Positions 30,404 through 39,347 of a stretch of DNA of 64,000 bases are shown here, piece by piece. Position 1 is the stretch's first letter, and each line of letters begins with the position of its first letter. The stretch covers positions 1 through 64,000 of the forward strand of contig JAZKFP010000050.1 in the NCBI GenBank assembly GCA_040386355.1, given 5' to 3'. The translations under genes were made by a program, and so were the position numbers. Under the pieces are notes generated by a model. It was not told where the DNA came from, ran no database searches, and saw only the letters and a list, made by a program, of their open reading frames with translations. The DNA comes from JAZKFP01 sp040386355. GTDB lineage: Bacteria > Pseudomonadota > Gammaproteobacteria > Pseudomonadales > UBA6940.

Positions 30404-31959
30404 CCGTAACCTATTGCAGAGTGAGTTCTGTACGCCAAGTTAAAGAAGGTAGCGGATTGACATCGCAAGCTATTCGATGCAGTGAGTATGCGAAATATAA
30501 AAACTATGAAGTTATTCATGTTTTCCAAGATGAAGGTATTTCTGGAAGTTTGATTGAACGTCCAGGGATGCAAGAAATGCTGAACTTCATTCGTAAGCAG
30601 AAGGAAAAACCTTGTATTGTTTTGATTGATGACATTTCGAGATTAGCCCGCGGGTTGGCTGCGCATATTGAGTTGCGTACTGCCATTAGTGCTGCGGGTG
30701 GGAAACTGGAAAGCCCTTCAATTGAATTTGGCGAAGATTCTGACAGTGTTTTAGTCGAGAATCTTCTTGCTAGTGTTTCTCAACATTCCAGGCAAAAAAA
30801 TGCAGAACAAGTTAGCCACAGAATGAGAGCGCGGGCTTTGAATGGCTATTGCGTAACCCCCCCCGTTCCTGGATATCAATATAAAAAAGTTGCAGGACAT
30901 GGCAAATTATTAGTGCGTGATGAACTAGCAAATATTGTTCAAACAGCGCTTGAATCTTTTGCTAGTGGCCGTTTTCAGACATTGGCGGAAGTTACCAGAT
31001 ATTTAAATTCACAGCCGACTTTTCCAAAAGGAAAGAGTAGCAAAGTCGTGCATCCACAACGCGTGGCGGATATGTTAAGACGCCCTATTTATGCAGGATA
31101 TCTCAATTATCCTACATGGAATATTAATATGATATTAGGTCATCACGAGCCAATTATCAGTTATGAGACCTTTAAAAAAATTCAGGAGCGTCTTGATGGT
31201 AAAGCCAAAGTGCCAGCACGGAAAGACATCAGCCATGCATTTCCCCTCCGCGGTTTTATAGTGTGCGCATGCTGCCAAAAAGCTATGACAGCTTGTTTTT
31301 CTCAAGGACGCAGCCGAAAATATCCATATTATTTCTGTGCAACTAAAGGATGCTCTAGCTATAAACGAACTATTGCGAGAGAAAAAATCGAATCGGAATT
31401 TGAAAATTTATTGAAGCAGCTGAAACCATCAAAAAACTTATTTAATCTGGCGCATGCCATATTTAAAGATCTTTGGGAAGAACGCATGATTAATCGTCAT
31501 GGAGAAATTCATGTTATTAAAAATCATGTGTTGAAAATTGAAAATCAAATTATGAAAATGGTGGATCGTGTTGTTGAAACAGACAGCCCAACATTAGTTG
31601 CAACTTATGAAGATCGGATTCGAAATCTCGAAGATCAAAAGATCACATTGAAGGAAAAAATCGCGCAATGTGGTACAGCTCTGCCAGATTTTGACACGGC
31701 TTTTCACACCGCTTTTGATTTTCTAGAAAACCCCTATAAAATGTGGGCTTCCGGGCAATTAGAGCATCAAAGAAGTTTGCTAAAACTCACGTTTACCGAC
31801 AACCTAGCATATGATCGCAATAGTGGATTTCGAACCGCTAAAACCACCTTACCTTTTGCGGTGTTAAACGGCATATCTAAGGGAAATTATGGAATGGTGG
31901 AGCTAAGCGGGATCGAACCGCTGACCTCGACACTGCCAGTGTCGCGCTCTCCCAGCTGA
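30379..31959 (+). CDS. Large serine recombinase (element integrase), C-terminus rewritten by integration
   Basis: 526 residues as read here. Residues 1-150 are the catalytic domain with Ser16 in VTYCRVSSVRQ, GISGSLIERPGM and DDISRLARGL; then a recombinase domain (PVPGYQYKK... VADMLRRPIYAGYLNYP), a zinc ribbon (VCACCQK ... FCATKGC) and a coiled coil. It would integrate and excise the 28-kb element. The last 21 residues (from VELSGIEP on) are coded by the antisense of tRNA-Ala and so are host sequence; in the excised circle the frame would instead continue into 34 codons now located at 3877-3981. No good ribosome binding site; coupled to the upstream gene. Confidence 0.92.
   Translation: MSKQQRLIAVTYCRVSSVRQVKEGSGLTSQAIRCSEYAKYKNYEVIHVFQDEGISGSLIERPGMQEMLNFIRKQKEKPCIVLIDDISRLARGLAAHIELRTAISAAGGKLESPSIEFGEDSDSVLVENLLASVSQHSRQKNAEQVSHRMRARALNGYCVTPPVPGYQYKKVAGHGKLLVRDELANIVQTALESFASGRFQTLAEVTRYLNSQPTFPKGKSSKVVHPQRVADMLRRPIYAGYLNYPTWNINMILGHHEPIISYETFKKIQERLDGKAKVPARKDISHAFPLRGFIVCACCQKAMTACFSQGRSRKYPYYFCATKGCSSYKRTIAREKIESEFENLLKQLKPSKNLFNLAHAIFKDLWEERMINRHGEIHVIKNHVLKIENQIMKMVDRVVETDSPTLVATYEDRIRNLEDQKITLKEKIAQCGTALPDFDTAFHTAFDFLENPYKMWASGQLEHQRSLLKLTFTDNLAYDRNSGFRTAKTTLPFAVLNGISKGNYGMVELSGIEPLTSTLPVSRSPS
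31892..31904 (+). repeat. attR: 13-bp repeat at the 3' end of tRNA-Ala (right end of 28-kb element)
   Basis: GAATGGTGGAGCT, identical to 3875-3887. Bases 31895-31904 are the last ten of the tRNA (minus strand), including CCA. The repeat lies inside the recombinase frame. Confidence 0.75.
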
Positions 31960-31970
31960 GCTATAGCCCC
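31895..31970 (-). tRNA. tRNA-Ala (anticodon GGC)
   Basis: 76 bases on the minus strand. The acceptor stem GGGGCTA/TAGCTCC, D-loop GCTCAGCTGGGAGAGC, anticodon loop CTGGCAG (GGC) on stem CGACA/TGTCG, T-arm AGCGG-TTCGATC-CCGCT and an encoded CCA are all present. It remains intact after integration of the element, whose right end abuts its 3' terminus. Confidence 0.95.
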
Positions 31971-32007
31971 AGATAAACTGGATCAAGATTAAATACAAAA
32001 TCTTGAA

Positions 32008-32129
32008 TTACCAAACACATATGGATTTTCTCGCGTGTTGCTTACTCATTCGCCTGCTCACCTACTTTGAGTAGGCTCCGCGGGCTTATATCATAAGCGC
32101 CTACGAGAAAACTAATCTGCATTTGGTAA
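32008..32129. repeat. Palindromic intergenic repeat between tRNA-Ala and gltX
   Basis: TTACCAAA (32008-32015) and TTTGGTAA (32122-32129) form the ends of an imperfect inverted repeat; inner arms TTTTCTCG and CGAGAAAA extend it. No coding potential. It resembles miniature inverted-repeat or repetitive extragenic elements; copy number elsewhere cannot be seen. Confidence 0.45.
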
Positions 32130-32193
32130 ATATGGGAAGTGAATCAAGGTCCGCAATTGTCTTGATTCACTCTCACAGTGTCAAGCGTAGAAA

Positions 32194-33747
32194 CTAAGAT
32201 TCAGCCGTATTTTCTTCTGCGTGCGAATTTTTTTGCCAAGATTGCCAGGTTTTATCCAATACTTTTTGCTGTTTTTTCGAGACTCCGCCTAACAAGTCAA
32301 TTGCATCACGTATTCGAGCAAGTGTTAGTTCAGGACCAAGTACGCTCATTGCTTCCATTAAAGGTACAGAGGTTAAAGATCCAGTAACTGCAATAAAAAG
32401 CGGATTCATAAAATCGCGCACTTTTAATTCCATGCGCTCAGCGATCCAAGAAAATATTTCAAATAAGGTCGTTTTATTCCAGATAGCTAATGTTTCCAAT
32501 GCACAGCGACTAAAATGCAAAATTTCTTTTGATTTTTCGAGATCAATTTTTGATGAATTAAAATCATCGGCTTTAAGTGTTAATCGACCTGAATATAAAA
32601 ATCCAATTAAAGGCGCAATATCGCTAAATACTTCAACGCGTTTTTGAATCGATGGTAAAATTGGCGCTAAATCTTCCGCTGAAAAAGCCCATTGTTGTGC
32701 TTGCTGCACAAACTTTTCAATCGTTAAATCACGACTCCACATTCCATTTAACCAGCGTAATTTTTCTTGATCAAAAATTGGCCCACCTAATGAAATACGC
32801 TGCCAATCAAACGAATCCACCATTTCTTGCACAGTGAATTTTTCTTGATCGTTGGGTAGTGAATATCCCATTCGTCCTAAAAAATTAACTAGCGCCGTTG
32901 CTAAAAAGCCCATACGTTTGTAATAAAAAATACTGGTGGGATTTTTTCGCTTACTGAGTTTGCTTTTATCAATATTACGCAGTAAAGGTAAATGATAAAA
33001 CTTTGGCGGTTGCCAATCAAAAGCTTGATATAGACGAATATGTTTTGGTGTTGAGTTAATCCATTCTTCACCGCGAATAACATGAGTTACGCCCATTAAA
33101 TGATCGTCAACAACACTTGCTAGGTGGTAAGTTGGAAATCCATCGGCTTTCATGAGAATTTGCATATCCACATGATCCCAGCCGATATTCAAGCCACCAC
33201 GTAATGCGTCGGTAAATTCGCAGTCGCCTTCTGTAGGAATTTTTAAACGAATAACATAGGATTCTTTTGCTTGAAGACGCTGTTGAATTTCCGATTCGTG
33301 CAAATTGCAACAATGCCCATCATAACGTGTTGTTTGATTCTGTTCGGTTTGCCGTTGGCGTAATTGATTTAAACGTTGGGTCGTACAAAAACAATAGAAC
33401 GCTTCGTTGCGTTTTAATAATTCTTGAACCTGAGTTTGATAAATTTCTAATCGCTCACTTTGACGATAAGGACCCGATGGGCCACCAATATCAGGACCTT
33501 CGTCCCAATTTAAACCTAACCATTTTAATGCAGATAAAATTCGATCTTCCGATTGTTTTGAGCTACGAGTTTGATCAGTATCTTCACTACGTAAAATAAA
33601 TCTGCCGCCGTTTTGACGAGCAAAGACCCAATTAAATAAAGCAATATAGGCAGTGCCAACATGGGGTTCGCCCGTTGGTGATGGTGCAATACGTGTGCAT
33701 ATTTGCTGATGAGATTGAGAATTCAAAGTAAACACTCCTGATTTCAT
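32194..33747 (-). CDS. gltX: Glutamate-tRNA ligase
   Basis: 517-residue class I aminoacyl-tRNA synthetase, charging tRNA-Glu (or tRNA-Gln in non-discriminating forms). The HIGH-like motif is RIAPSPTGEPHVGTAY near the N-terminus and the KMSKS-like motif is KLSKRKNPTS; FILRSEDTDQTRS is the conserved glutamate-binding block. Length is slightly above the usual 470-490. Related bacteria such as Coxiella carry two gltX paralogues, so this may be one of two, possibly with altered tRNA specificity; it cannot be decided here. It is monocistronic, with a divergent 481-aa gene upstream. Confidence 0.95.
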   Translation of the reverse strand: MKSGVFTLNSQSHQQICTRIAPSPTGEPHVGTAYIALFNWVFARQNGGRFILRSEDTDQTRSSKQSEDRILSALKWLGLNWDEGPDIGGPSGPYRQSERLEIYQTQVQELLKRNEAFYCFCTTQRLNQLRQRQTEQNQTTRYDGHCCNLHESEIQQRLQAKESYVIRLKIPTEGDCEFTDALRGGLNIGWDHVDMQILMKADGFPTYHLASVVDDHLMGVTHVIRGEEWINSTPKHIRLYQAFDWQPPKFYHLPLLRNIDKSKLSKRKNPTSIFYYKRMGFLATALVNFLGRMGYSLPNDQEKFTVQEMVDSFDWQRISLGGPIFDQEKLRWLNGMWSRDLTIEKFVQQAQQWAFSAEDLAPILPSIQKRVEVFSDIAPLIGFLYSGRLTLKADDFNSSKIDLEKSKEILHFSRCALETLAIWNKTTLFEIFSWIAERMELKVRDFMNPLFIAVTGSLTSVPLMEAMSVLGPELTLARIRDAIDLLGGVSKKQQKVLDKTWQSWQKNSHAEENTAES

Positions 33748-33929
33748 TTTCGAAGTGGAGTGTAAACCGAATGCAGCTATGTGTGCAGTGCAAAATTATG
33801 ATTTTCGATTCGAAAAAACTCGACACGACTATTCAGTACTACTTAGAATGACTGTCACTTTAAGGATTGAACTTTCTAATCACCTCTTGTTTTATTTTAT
33901 TCAATGTTTGCTTAACAAGGACGAATAAA

Positions 33930-35372
33930 ATGTTTATTGATTTCACTCCCCGCAAAATTAAATGCCTGCAAACTGTTTCAAGCCCGAGCTCTCCGTGGGG
34001 AATAGAAGACGGATTACGATTCTATTTTGCAGTTGAAGTTGGATTTCAAACTCCAGACGTTATGATTAGTGGGCGCAAATACCCTGAACCGGATGTTGTA
34101 AATAATCATCCGATTAAAGCTGGTGAAACAATTAACTTAGATAATTTTCTTCCACAGAATCGTACATCTTGGCAAACCAAATCTTTTAATGTGGACGAAG
34201 GAAACTTAGTAACAATTTGGCTTATTGGTGTTAATGAAGGTTTACCTTTTTTTGGTGGCGGTGGGGGTTCTGGTAGTGAGGTATCTACAAAAATTGCTCA
34301 GAAAGGTTCAGAGTTAGCTATTGAAAAGTTGTCAGATGCTGCAAGTGAAGAAGCTTTGGAACGTTCATTATCTTCTGGTGCTTCGTCTTTGATTGAACCT
34401 ATTCCTGTAATAGGTGCACTAATTAATGCGATTATTGAGTTGGCAGAATTTATTGACGAATCCACAGATTGTTCAGGTAGTGCTTTTATATATAAAAAAG
34501 AAATTATTGGCCGAGATTTAATTGCTCAACTTATTCAAAATCGACGTGAAACTACATTGATTTTTAATCAGAGCCAAACTTTACGAACGAGTGATCCAAG
34601 TAATCCCTGCCTTGTTCCACATTATGAAGTAACGTTAGATATTAATTTGCGTTCTATTTTCACGATCAATCATCTCCAAACAGCATCAAATGTAGTTCCT
34701 ACTCCTGCAGTGGATTTTGTACCTTATTTCACTTTTTGTGCAAAAAAAGTTAATAAACAACTTACTGTATGGAGTGCACAAAGAGATTTTCTTATTGAAT
34801 TTTTTCCAAATTTTAAATTTCAGTTAATGCCATTAGTCTGGAAAATTGAAGGAATACCTCTCACGAAACAACAGCAAACTGTAAAAATTAATTTGCCTGT
34901 GACAATTCAACCCCATCAACAATCCATGCTTGCTGATGTAGAAATTTCATGTGAGATCAATTTAAATCAACATTTATTTTTGAAAACTAAAGGCTCAGAT
35001 GGCAGCTATCAAATTCGTGTAGAAGCTTTTTTACCCTTACAAAGTCTCCAACCACCATTTAAAATCTATCAATATATATTGAGGGTAGATGGACAAGAAA
35101 TGTACGGTGATGCGGGTTACCAGGAATATTTAGAGTGCGTTAGTACAAAATTATTTCTCATTAGTGAAAAAATTAAAAAAACAAAATACATAACGAATAA
35201 AAAACCCTTTCCTGGACAGCCTTCAAAAATTCTAACTGAAACAACCCTAAACTCTGATCAATTACAAGTTGTAGAACAGTTTTCCACAACGTATAAAAAT
35301 AATATTTCATACGATATCCGTGAAATTGAAGCTACTTTGCAGTCGATTGTTAAATTACTAGATAAATTTTAA
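33930..35372 (+). CDS. Hypothetical protein with Gly-rich linker, 480 aa
   Basis: From the ATG at 33930 (AAGGA upstream) the product has about 480 residues; the longer frame from 33867 is not supported. The N-terminal 110 residues look like a beta-rich domain (FYFAVEVGFQTPDVMI). A GGGGGSGSE linker (residues about 110-118) is followed by an amphipathic/hydrophobic stretch (LIEPIPVIGALINAIIELAEF) that may insert in a membrane, then beta-rich C-terminal domains. A pore-forming or insecticidal-like function is possible by layout but unsupported by any motif. Convergent with the PilZ gene. Confidence 0.5.
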   Translation: MFIDFTPRKIKCLQTVSSPSSPWGIEDGLRFYFAVEVGFQTPDVMISGRKYPEPDVVNNHPIKAGETINLDNFLPQNRTSWQTKSFNVDEGNLVTIWLIGVNEGLPFFGGGGGSGSEVSTKIAQKGSELAIEKLSDAASEEALERSLSSGASSLIEPIPVIGALINAIIELAEFIDESTDCSGSAFIYKKEIIGRDLIAQLIQNRRETTLIFNQSQTLRTSDPSNPCLVPHYEVTLDINLRSIFTINHLQTASNVVPTPAVDFVPYFTFCAKKVNKQLTVWSAQRDFLIEFFPNFKFQLMPLVWKIEGIPLTKQQQTVKINLPVTIQPHQQSMLADVEISCEINLNQHLFLKTKGSDGSYQIRVEAFLPLQSLQPPFKIYQYILRVDGQEMYGDAGYQEYLECVSTKLFLISEKIKKTKYITNKKPFPGQPSKILTETTLNSDQLQVVEQFSTTYKNNISYDIREIEATLQSIVKLLDKF

Positions 35373-35418
35373 TTAAGCAGGAAATAACAATCATTAATAG
35401 GTTTGACTGAGGAAATTA

Positions 35419-35775
35419 TTACTCATGAACTTTAACGTACAAATCAATAAATCGTGTTGCTTCAACTGGTAAATCCGTTAAGTACTCTAACCCGATTACG
35501 TACTGTCCCGTTCCACTTTGAATGCGAGTATGCACAACTTTTCCAACGCCTTTAATTTGGCATGTACGACCACCAAAAATAGCTTGCACTTCGAAATACA
35601 GCATTACTTCTTTTGGAAATTCAATAGGAGAGGTAACAGCAACACCCCCGAGTGAAATATTTACGGTACGAGAAGCAAACTGCTTTTTTGCCTCTGTAAC
35701 GCAACGCGCACGCCAATTGCAGCGTGCGCGAGGATAACGTCGAGCCGCTTCATCAGCGGGAGGAGCATTTACCAT
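35419..35775 (-). CDS. PilZ-domain protein
   Basis: About 118 residues from the ATG at 35775; the frame continues upstream to 35886 but that part overlaps the preceding gene. The sequence RRYPRARCNWRARC ... TVNISLGGVAV is the PilZ signature (RxxxR and D/NxSxxG) for cyclic di-GMP binding. Single-domain PilZ proteins regulate type IV pili, motility or polysaccharide export; the pilin genes at 55.7-56.8 kb are possible partners. It begins 19 bases after the stop of the beta-propeller gene and may be co-transcribed with it. Confidence 0.82.
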   Translation of the reverse strand: MVNAPPADEAARRYPRARCNWRARCVTEAKKQFASRTVNISLGGVAVTSPIEFPKEVMLYFEVQAIFGGRTCQIKGVGKVVHTRIQSGTGQYVIGLEYLTDLPVEATRFIDLYVKVHE

Positions 35776-35794
35776 ATGAAGAGAGACCTCGCGA

Positions 35795-36808
35795 TCACTC
35801 GGAATTATTATGTAATGGTTGTCTAGAAAACCGAACAATAGGCGATGGTACTTGTTCGGAAAAAACCAGCAAATGACCACCTTCAATATAGCTTAATGCT
35901 TCTGCTTGAGGCATACGTGGTAAAGGCATTGATTTTTGCCATGACCAAAATTTTTGTTTTGAAGTCGCATTTTGATGAAATAAGTGAACATATCCATAAG
36001 TTAATACTGCAACTTCATCTTCAAATGTACTCATGCTAGTTGGCATGTAGGATAAAAATGTTTGTACCATCGACCCAAAATGTATTGGACTTATGCCAGC
36101 TAATTCTTCAACTTCTTGAATAAAGCTCGCTTTATAAACAATGCGTTCTGGAGCCATCATCAAAGGCAATCGATACAAACGCGCGGGTTTATCACGTTTA
36201 GAAAGAATGTAAACTGCCTTATTTTCTGGATCTACTGCAATTGATTCAGAATCACGTGCTCCATCTTCAAATTGAAATCCAATGGTTTGAATATCAGATG
36301 GTTTTAAATTCAATTTTGGATTGCCTTGAATGTCAAACGTCATTTCTGGCTCAGGCAAAATATGAACGTAGTATACTTTGCGACGATTTAAATTATCTCC
36401 AATGTCGCCAATAGCTAAGTAGGGTTTGCCGTTCACTTCAAATGAGTCGATATCTTCCCAGTCAAAATTTGCTAACTCGGAAATATTGATGCTAGCAACT
36501 GGTTTACCATCATGCGAAACCAGATGCAAACTAGGAGCGTCTCCACTGTCATTAATAGCCCAAATATGATCTGGCTGATGAAAAGACCGCGCTGCACCAC
36601 TTACTTCAGTCAAATTTTTATGGTTTAGAATACCTACTGTTATTGGTTTTTCAAAAGCAGGTTGTGCATCAACATTTGATACGCCAAACGCTGATTCCGA
36701 CCCAATAAATGCTAAGCAAAAAGTTAAACACACGCTGGTAAAATTAGCTTGTCGAGATTTGCGAATATTGTATCCTTCTTGTGGCTTATGACTTACCTGA
36801 AACTTCAT
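35795..36808 (-). CDS. Secreted beta-propeller-like protein, 337 aa
   Basis: An N-terminal hydrophobic segment (residues about 22-42, FTSVCLTFCLAFIGSESAFG) is a late signal peptide; a shorter start is possible. The rest has repeated four-stranded patterns with HIWAINDSGDAPSLH, NFDWEDIDSFEVNGKPYLAIGDIGDN and RDSESIAVDPENKAVYILSKRD, typical of bacterial periplasmic propeller proteins of unknown function. No catalytic motif is clear. It precedes the PilZ gene on the same strand. Confidence 0.65.
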   Translation of the reverse strand: MKFQVSHKPQEGYNIRKSRQANFTSVCLTFCLAFIGSESAFGVSNVDAQPAFEKPITVGILNHKNLTEVSGAARSFHQPDHIWAINDSGDAPSLHLVSHDGKPVASINISELANFDWEDIDSFEVNGKPYLAIGDIGDNLNRRKVYYVHILPEPEMTFDIQGNPKLNLKPSDIQTIGFQFEDGARDSESIAVDPENKAVYILSKRDKPARLYRLPLMMAPERIVYKASFIQEVEELAGISPIHFGSMVQTFLSYMPTSMSTFEDEVAVLTYGYVHLFHQNATSKQKFWSWQKSMPLPRMPQAEALSYIEGGHLLVFSEQVPSPIVRFSRQPLHNNSE

Positions 36809-37123
36809 ACTTCAATCCTTTCACTAAAATCTGATTCAAAAAATGATTTGTCAATGATATGGAAAGCTTGACTCCACTTTGCAATCTTTATGCAATCTCT
36901 AAAGTAAATTTCAAGAAATTTTGACAAATAATTAAGGGAGTTACTTTTTTAGCATAGCGGCTAATTAAGAAAACCAAGAAAAAATTCACGAGAAAAACAA
37001 AGAAAAGTCATTGCTTTACAAGTCATTATTTAAAATATTGAAATGGCTTTTTGTTGAAAATTTTTAATATCAAAACAGAGGTTGGAGGCATTCTAAAAAG
37101 GTTAAGAAGCTATAAGATGTAAT
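36809..37123. other. Intergenic region without visible genes
   Basis: AT-rich, between the starts/ends of two minus-strand genes. I see no tRNA, strong hairpin or open frame; TTGACA-like sequences on the minus strand could serve the propeller gene. Confidence 0.4.
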
Positions 37124-37930
37124 TTAAAAAGGTAATACTTCATGTGGTTCAAAATAAGAAACAAATGCTGGAAAAGAATTACTGTCCACATGAGGCCATG
37201 TTCCTGCAAAACAGCGCACTCCTGTAGAAAACCATCTTCCAATTTGCCGACCTTCCATAACGTTAATTAATACAGCATTGGGTTGAATATTCGCAATTAA
37301 CATTCGGCGCTGAAATCGGCGCCAAGCCCACCATGTTTCTGTTGAATCAGGTTGGTCTATCCACCAACAGGCACGCTGAATTAATTCAGATTCCATGATC
37401 TGAGGTCTTTCTAACAGAGCTTCTGAAAACCTTATACAAGGTGTGACGTTTGAGATGGAAACAGCATCAACTAATGAAAAACCGTTAGCAGAAATAACCC
37501 AAAATAATTGGATTTGTTCATCAGTAGCAAGATGCTGAAATATTTTAATGAGTTGTCTTCGATAATCACGCGACCTAGATTCTTGCTGGGAGACGTTGCG
37601 AATTATATTGTCTTCTAATCCATCAGGACTAGTCATATAAAGGTACAAACAAGGATTAATGGGATGGATTTCTATAAGCCAGTCTCTGATTTTTTTCCAA
37701 ACTTCACCAACTAATACTCTAAATTTTTTACTATCTAAAACTATTGAATCATCCGAAATCGTCCATTTGATAAACCCACCACACCATTCTGAAGTCCGAT
37801 CAGGCGACAAATCGACCATTGGCATCCATACCTCTGGCATATACCAGGTATCAAGCATAATGATCGGTTGCGTCGGAAGCTCAATTTCTTGAATGACTTC
37901 AGAAGATGTTTTTGGAATAAATTGCTGCAT
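37124..37930 (-). CDS. Hypothetical protein, 268 aa
   Basis: Unrecognised soluble protein, unusually rich in tryptophan (for example WYMPEVWMPM, WWIDQPDSTETWWAWRRFQRRM). Pattern of strands and helices suggests an alpha/beta fold (PCLYLYMTSPDG, QIQLFWVISANG). No signal peptide. Divergent from mtnB; a bacterial toxin-immunity or lineage-specific protein is possible, but nothing in sequence decides it. Confidence 0.5.
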   Translation of the reverse strand: MQQFIPKTSSEVIQEIELPTQPIIMLDTWYMPEVWMPMVDLSPDRTSEWCGGFIKWTISDDSIVLDSKKFRVLVGEVWKKIRDWLIEIHPINPCLYLYMTSPDGLEDNIIRNVSQQESRSRDYRRQLIKIFQHLATDEQIQLFWVISANGFSLVDAVSISNVTPCIRFSEALLERPQIMESELIQRACWWIDQPDSTETWWAWRRFQRRMLIANIQPNAVLINVMEGRQIGRWFSTGVRCFAGTWPHVDSNSFPAFVSYFEPHEVLPF

Positions 37931-38049
37931 ATTCTGTTTGCTCGCTGCAATATGTTAGCCTTCACTCACGTGAAATACCTAATGAGTGGACGATGCTAAA
38001 GATCGCTCAAAGCCTTTTTATCAACAATCCATAAAAGGATTAATAGAGA

Positions 38050-38694
38050 ATGTCATCACAGTTTTTATCTGAATCTATTGCAAATTCTCTGCAGGATTTA
38101 ATAACGTGTTGTACGCGTTTATATAACCAAGGCCAGTGTCCTGGAACCAGTGGTAACTTCTCGATTCGATCAGCAAGTGATCGAATGTTAATTACGGTTT
38201 CTGGCCGACATAAAGGGCGTTTAGAAAATAAAGATTTTATGGAAGTAAATTTTGAAGATTGTATTTATCATCGCCATAATGAAAATGACTCGCCCTCTGC
38301 TGAAACAGCATTGCATCAAATGTTATATCAACGCTTTCCTGACGTAGGTACTGTTTTACATACTCATTCTGTAATGACTACCGTATTGTCGCGCTACTTC
38401 GCAAAACATGGTTATATTGCAGTGGATAATTACGAATTACTGAAAATATTTGGACTCAAATCGCATGAAGAATCGGTAAAATTACCGATCGTTGAAAATT
38501 CTCAAGATATGGCTGACATTCTTGGATCATTAGCGCCTATAGATAAAGATATAACTAAAGCCTGTGCGTATTTAATTGCAGGTCATGGATTATATGTTTG
38601 GGGGCCGACTGTTGCCATGGCTGAATATCGACTTGAGGCGTGGGATTTTTTATTAAATTGTATTTATGCTGAGCTTTCACTCCCTAATAGATAA
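38050..38694 (+). CDS. mtnB: Methylthioribulose-1-phosphate dehydratase
   Basis: 214-residue class II aldolase-like zinc enzyme that dehydrates methylthioribulose-1-phosphate in methionine salvage. CPGTSGNFSIR near residue 37 and the metal-binding HTHSVMTTVLSR near residue 100 mark the family; EVNFEDCIYHRHNENDSPSAETALH carries the catalytic glutamate region. It is first in an mtnB-mtnD-mtnC cluster on one strand. mtnA and the nucleosidase/kinase steps are not in the window. Confidence 0.92.
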   Translation: MSSQFLSESIANSLQDLITCCTRLYNQGQCPGTSGNFSIRSASDRMLITVSGRHKGRLENKDFMEVNFEDCIYHRHNENDSPSAETALHQMLYQRFPDVGTVLHTHSVMTTVLSRYFAKHGYIAVDNYELLKIFGLKSHEESVKLPIVENSQDMADILGSLAPIDKDITKACAYLIAGHGLYVWGPTVAMAEYRLEAWDFLLNCIYAELSLPNR

Positions 38695-38750
38695 TTGTTT
38701 AAATATTAATTCACTCAGCATAAAACGCTAAATTTAACCGGAGAAATTAA

Positions 38751-39347
38751 ATGAGTGCTTTGTATGTGTTTTCAGTGGAACAACCTGAAATTCCTTTAGA
38801 AATCTTAAATCAAACACACGACATTAAAAATACTTTATCTCAGGCTAACGTTGAATACGATAGTTGGCCGTTGCGCGATATTAATTCAGCGACTGAATTA
38901 CAAGGCAAAGATTTACAAGAAGCAGTGTTGAATGCTTATGCAGAAGATGTATCTTTTTTAAAAAATCGCGAAGGCTATCAAACAGCGGATGTTATTCGTT
39001 TAACTACAGAACATCCCGATAAATTAGCCTTACGTCAAAAGTTTCTTTCCGAACACGTGCACAGCGAAGACGAAGTACGTTTTTTCGTAGAAGGTTCAGG
39101 ATTATTTTGCATAAATTATGAAAATCGTATCTACCAATTATTAGCTACGGCTGGAGATTTAGTTCGATTGCCTGCTGGAACGCATCACTGGTTTGATATG
39201 GGATCATCACCAAGTTTTACCTGCATTCGTTTATTTACTGATCCTGCAGGTTGGGTTGCAGATTTTACGCAGTCAGCAATTTCAAAACAATTTCCGGACT
39301 TGGATCATTGGAAATCTTCTGAGCATGAAAAAAGTGAGAACGTATAA
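38751..39347 (+). CDS. mtnD: Acireductone dioxygenase
   Basis: 198-residue cupin that oxidises acireductone to the keto acid precursor of methionine (iron form) or to an off-pathway product (nickel form). Metal ligands lie in FLSEHVHSEDEVRFFVEG (HxH and Glu) and GTHHWFDMG (His). GGAG precedes the ATG. It overlaps nothing upstream, and its TAA directly abuts the ATG of mtnC (one-base spacing), so the two are coupled. Confidence 0.93.
   Translation: MSALYVFSVEQPEIPLEILNQTHDIKNTLSQANVEYDSWPLRDINSATELQGKDLQEAVLNAYAEDVSFLKNREGYQTADVIRLTTEHPDKLALRQKFLSEHVHSEDEVRFFVEGSGLFCINYENRIYQLLATAGDLVRLPAGTHHWFDMGSSPSFTCIRLFTDPAGWVADFTQSAISKQFPDLDHWKSSEHEKSENV

Noticed and set aside
31905..31959. Recombinase tail SGIEPLTSTLPVSRSPS as a functional domain
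   Set aside because: It is the antisense translation of tRNA-Ala and arises from the insertion junction.
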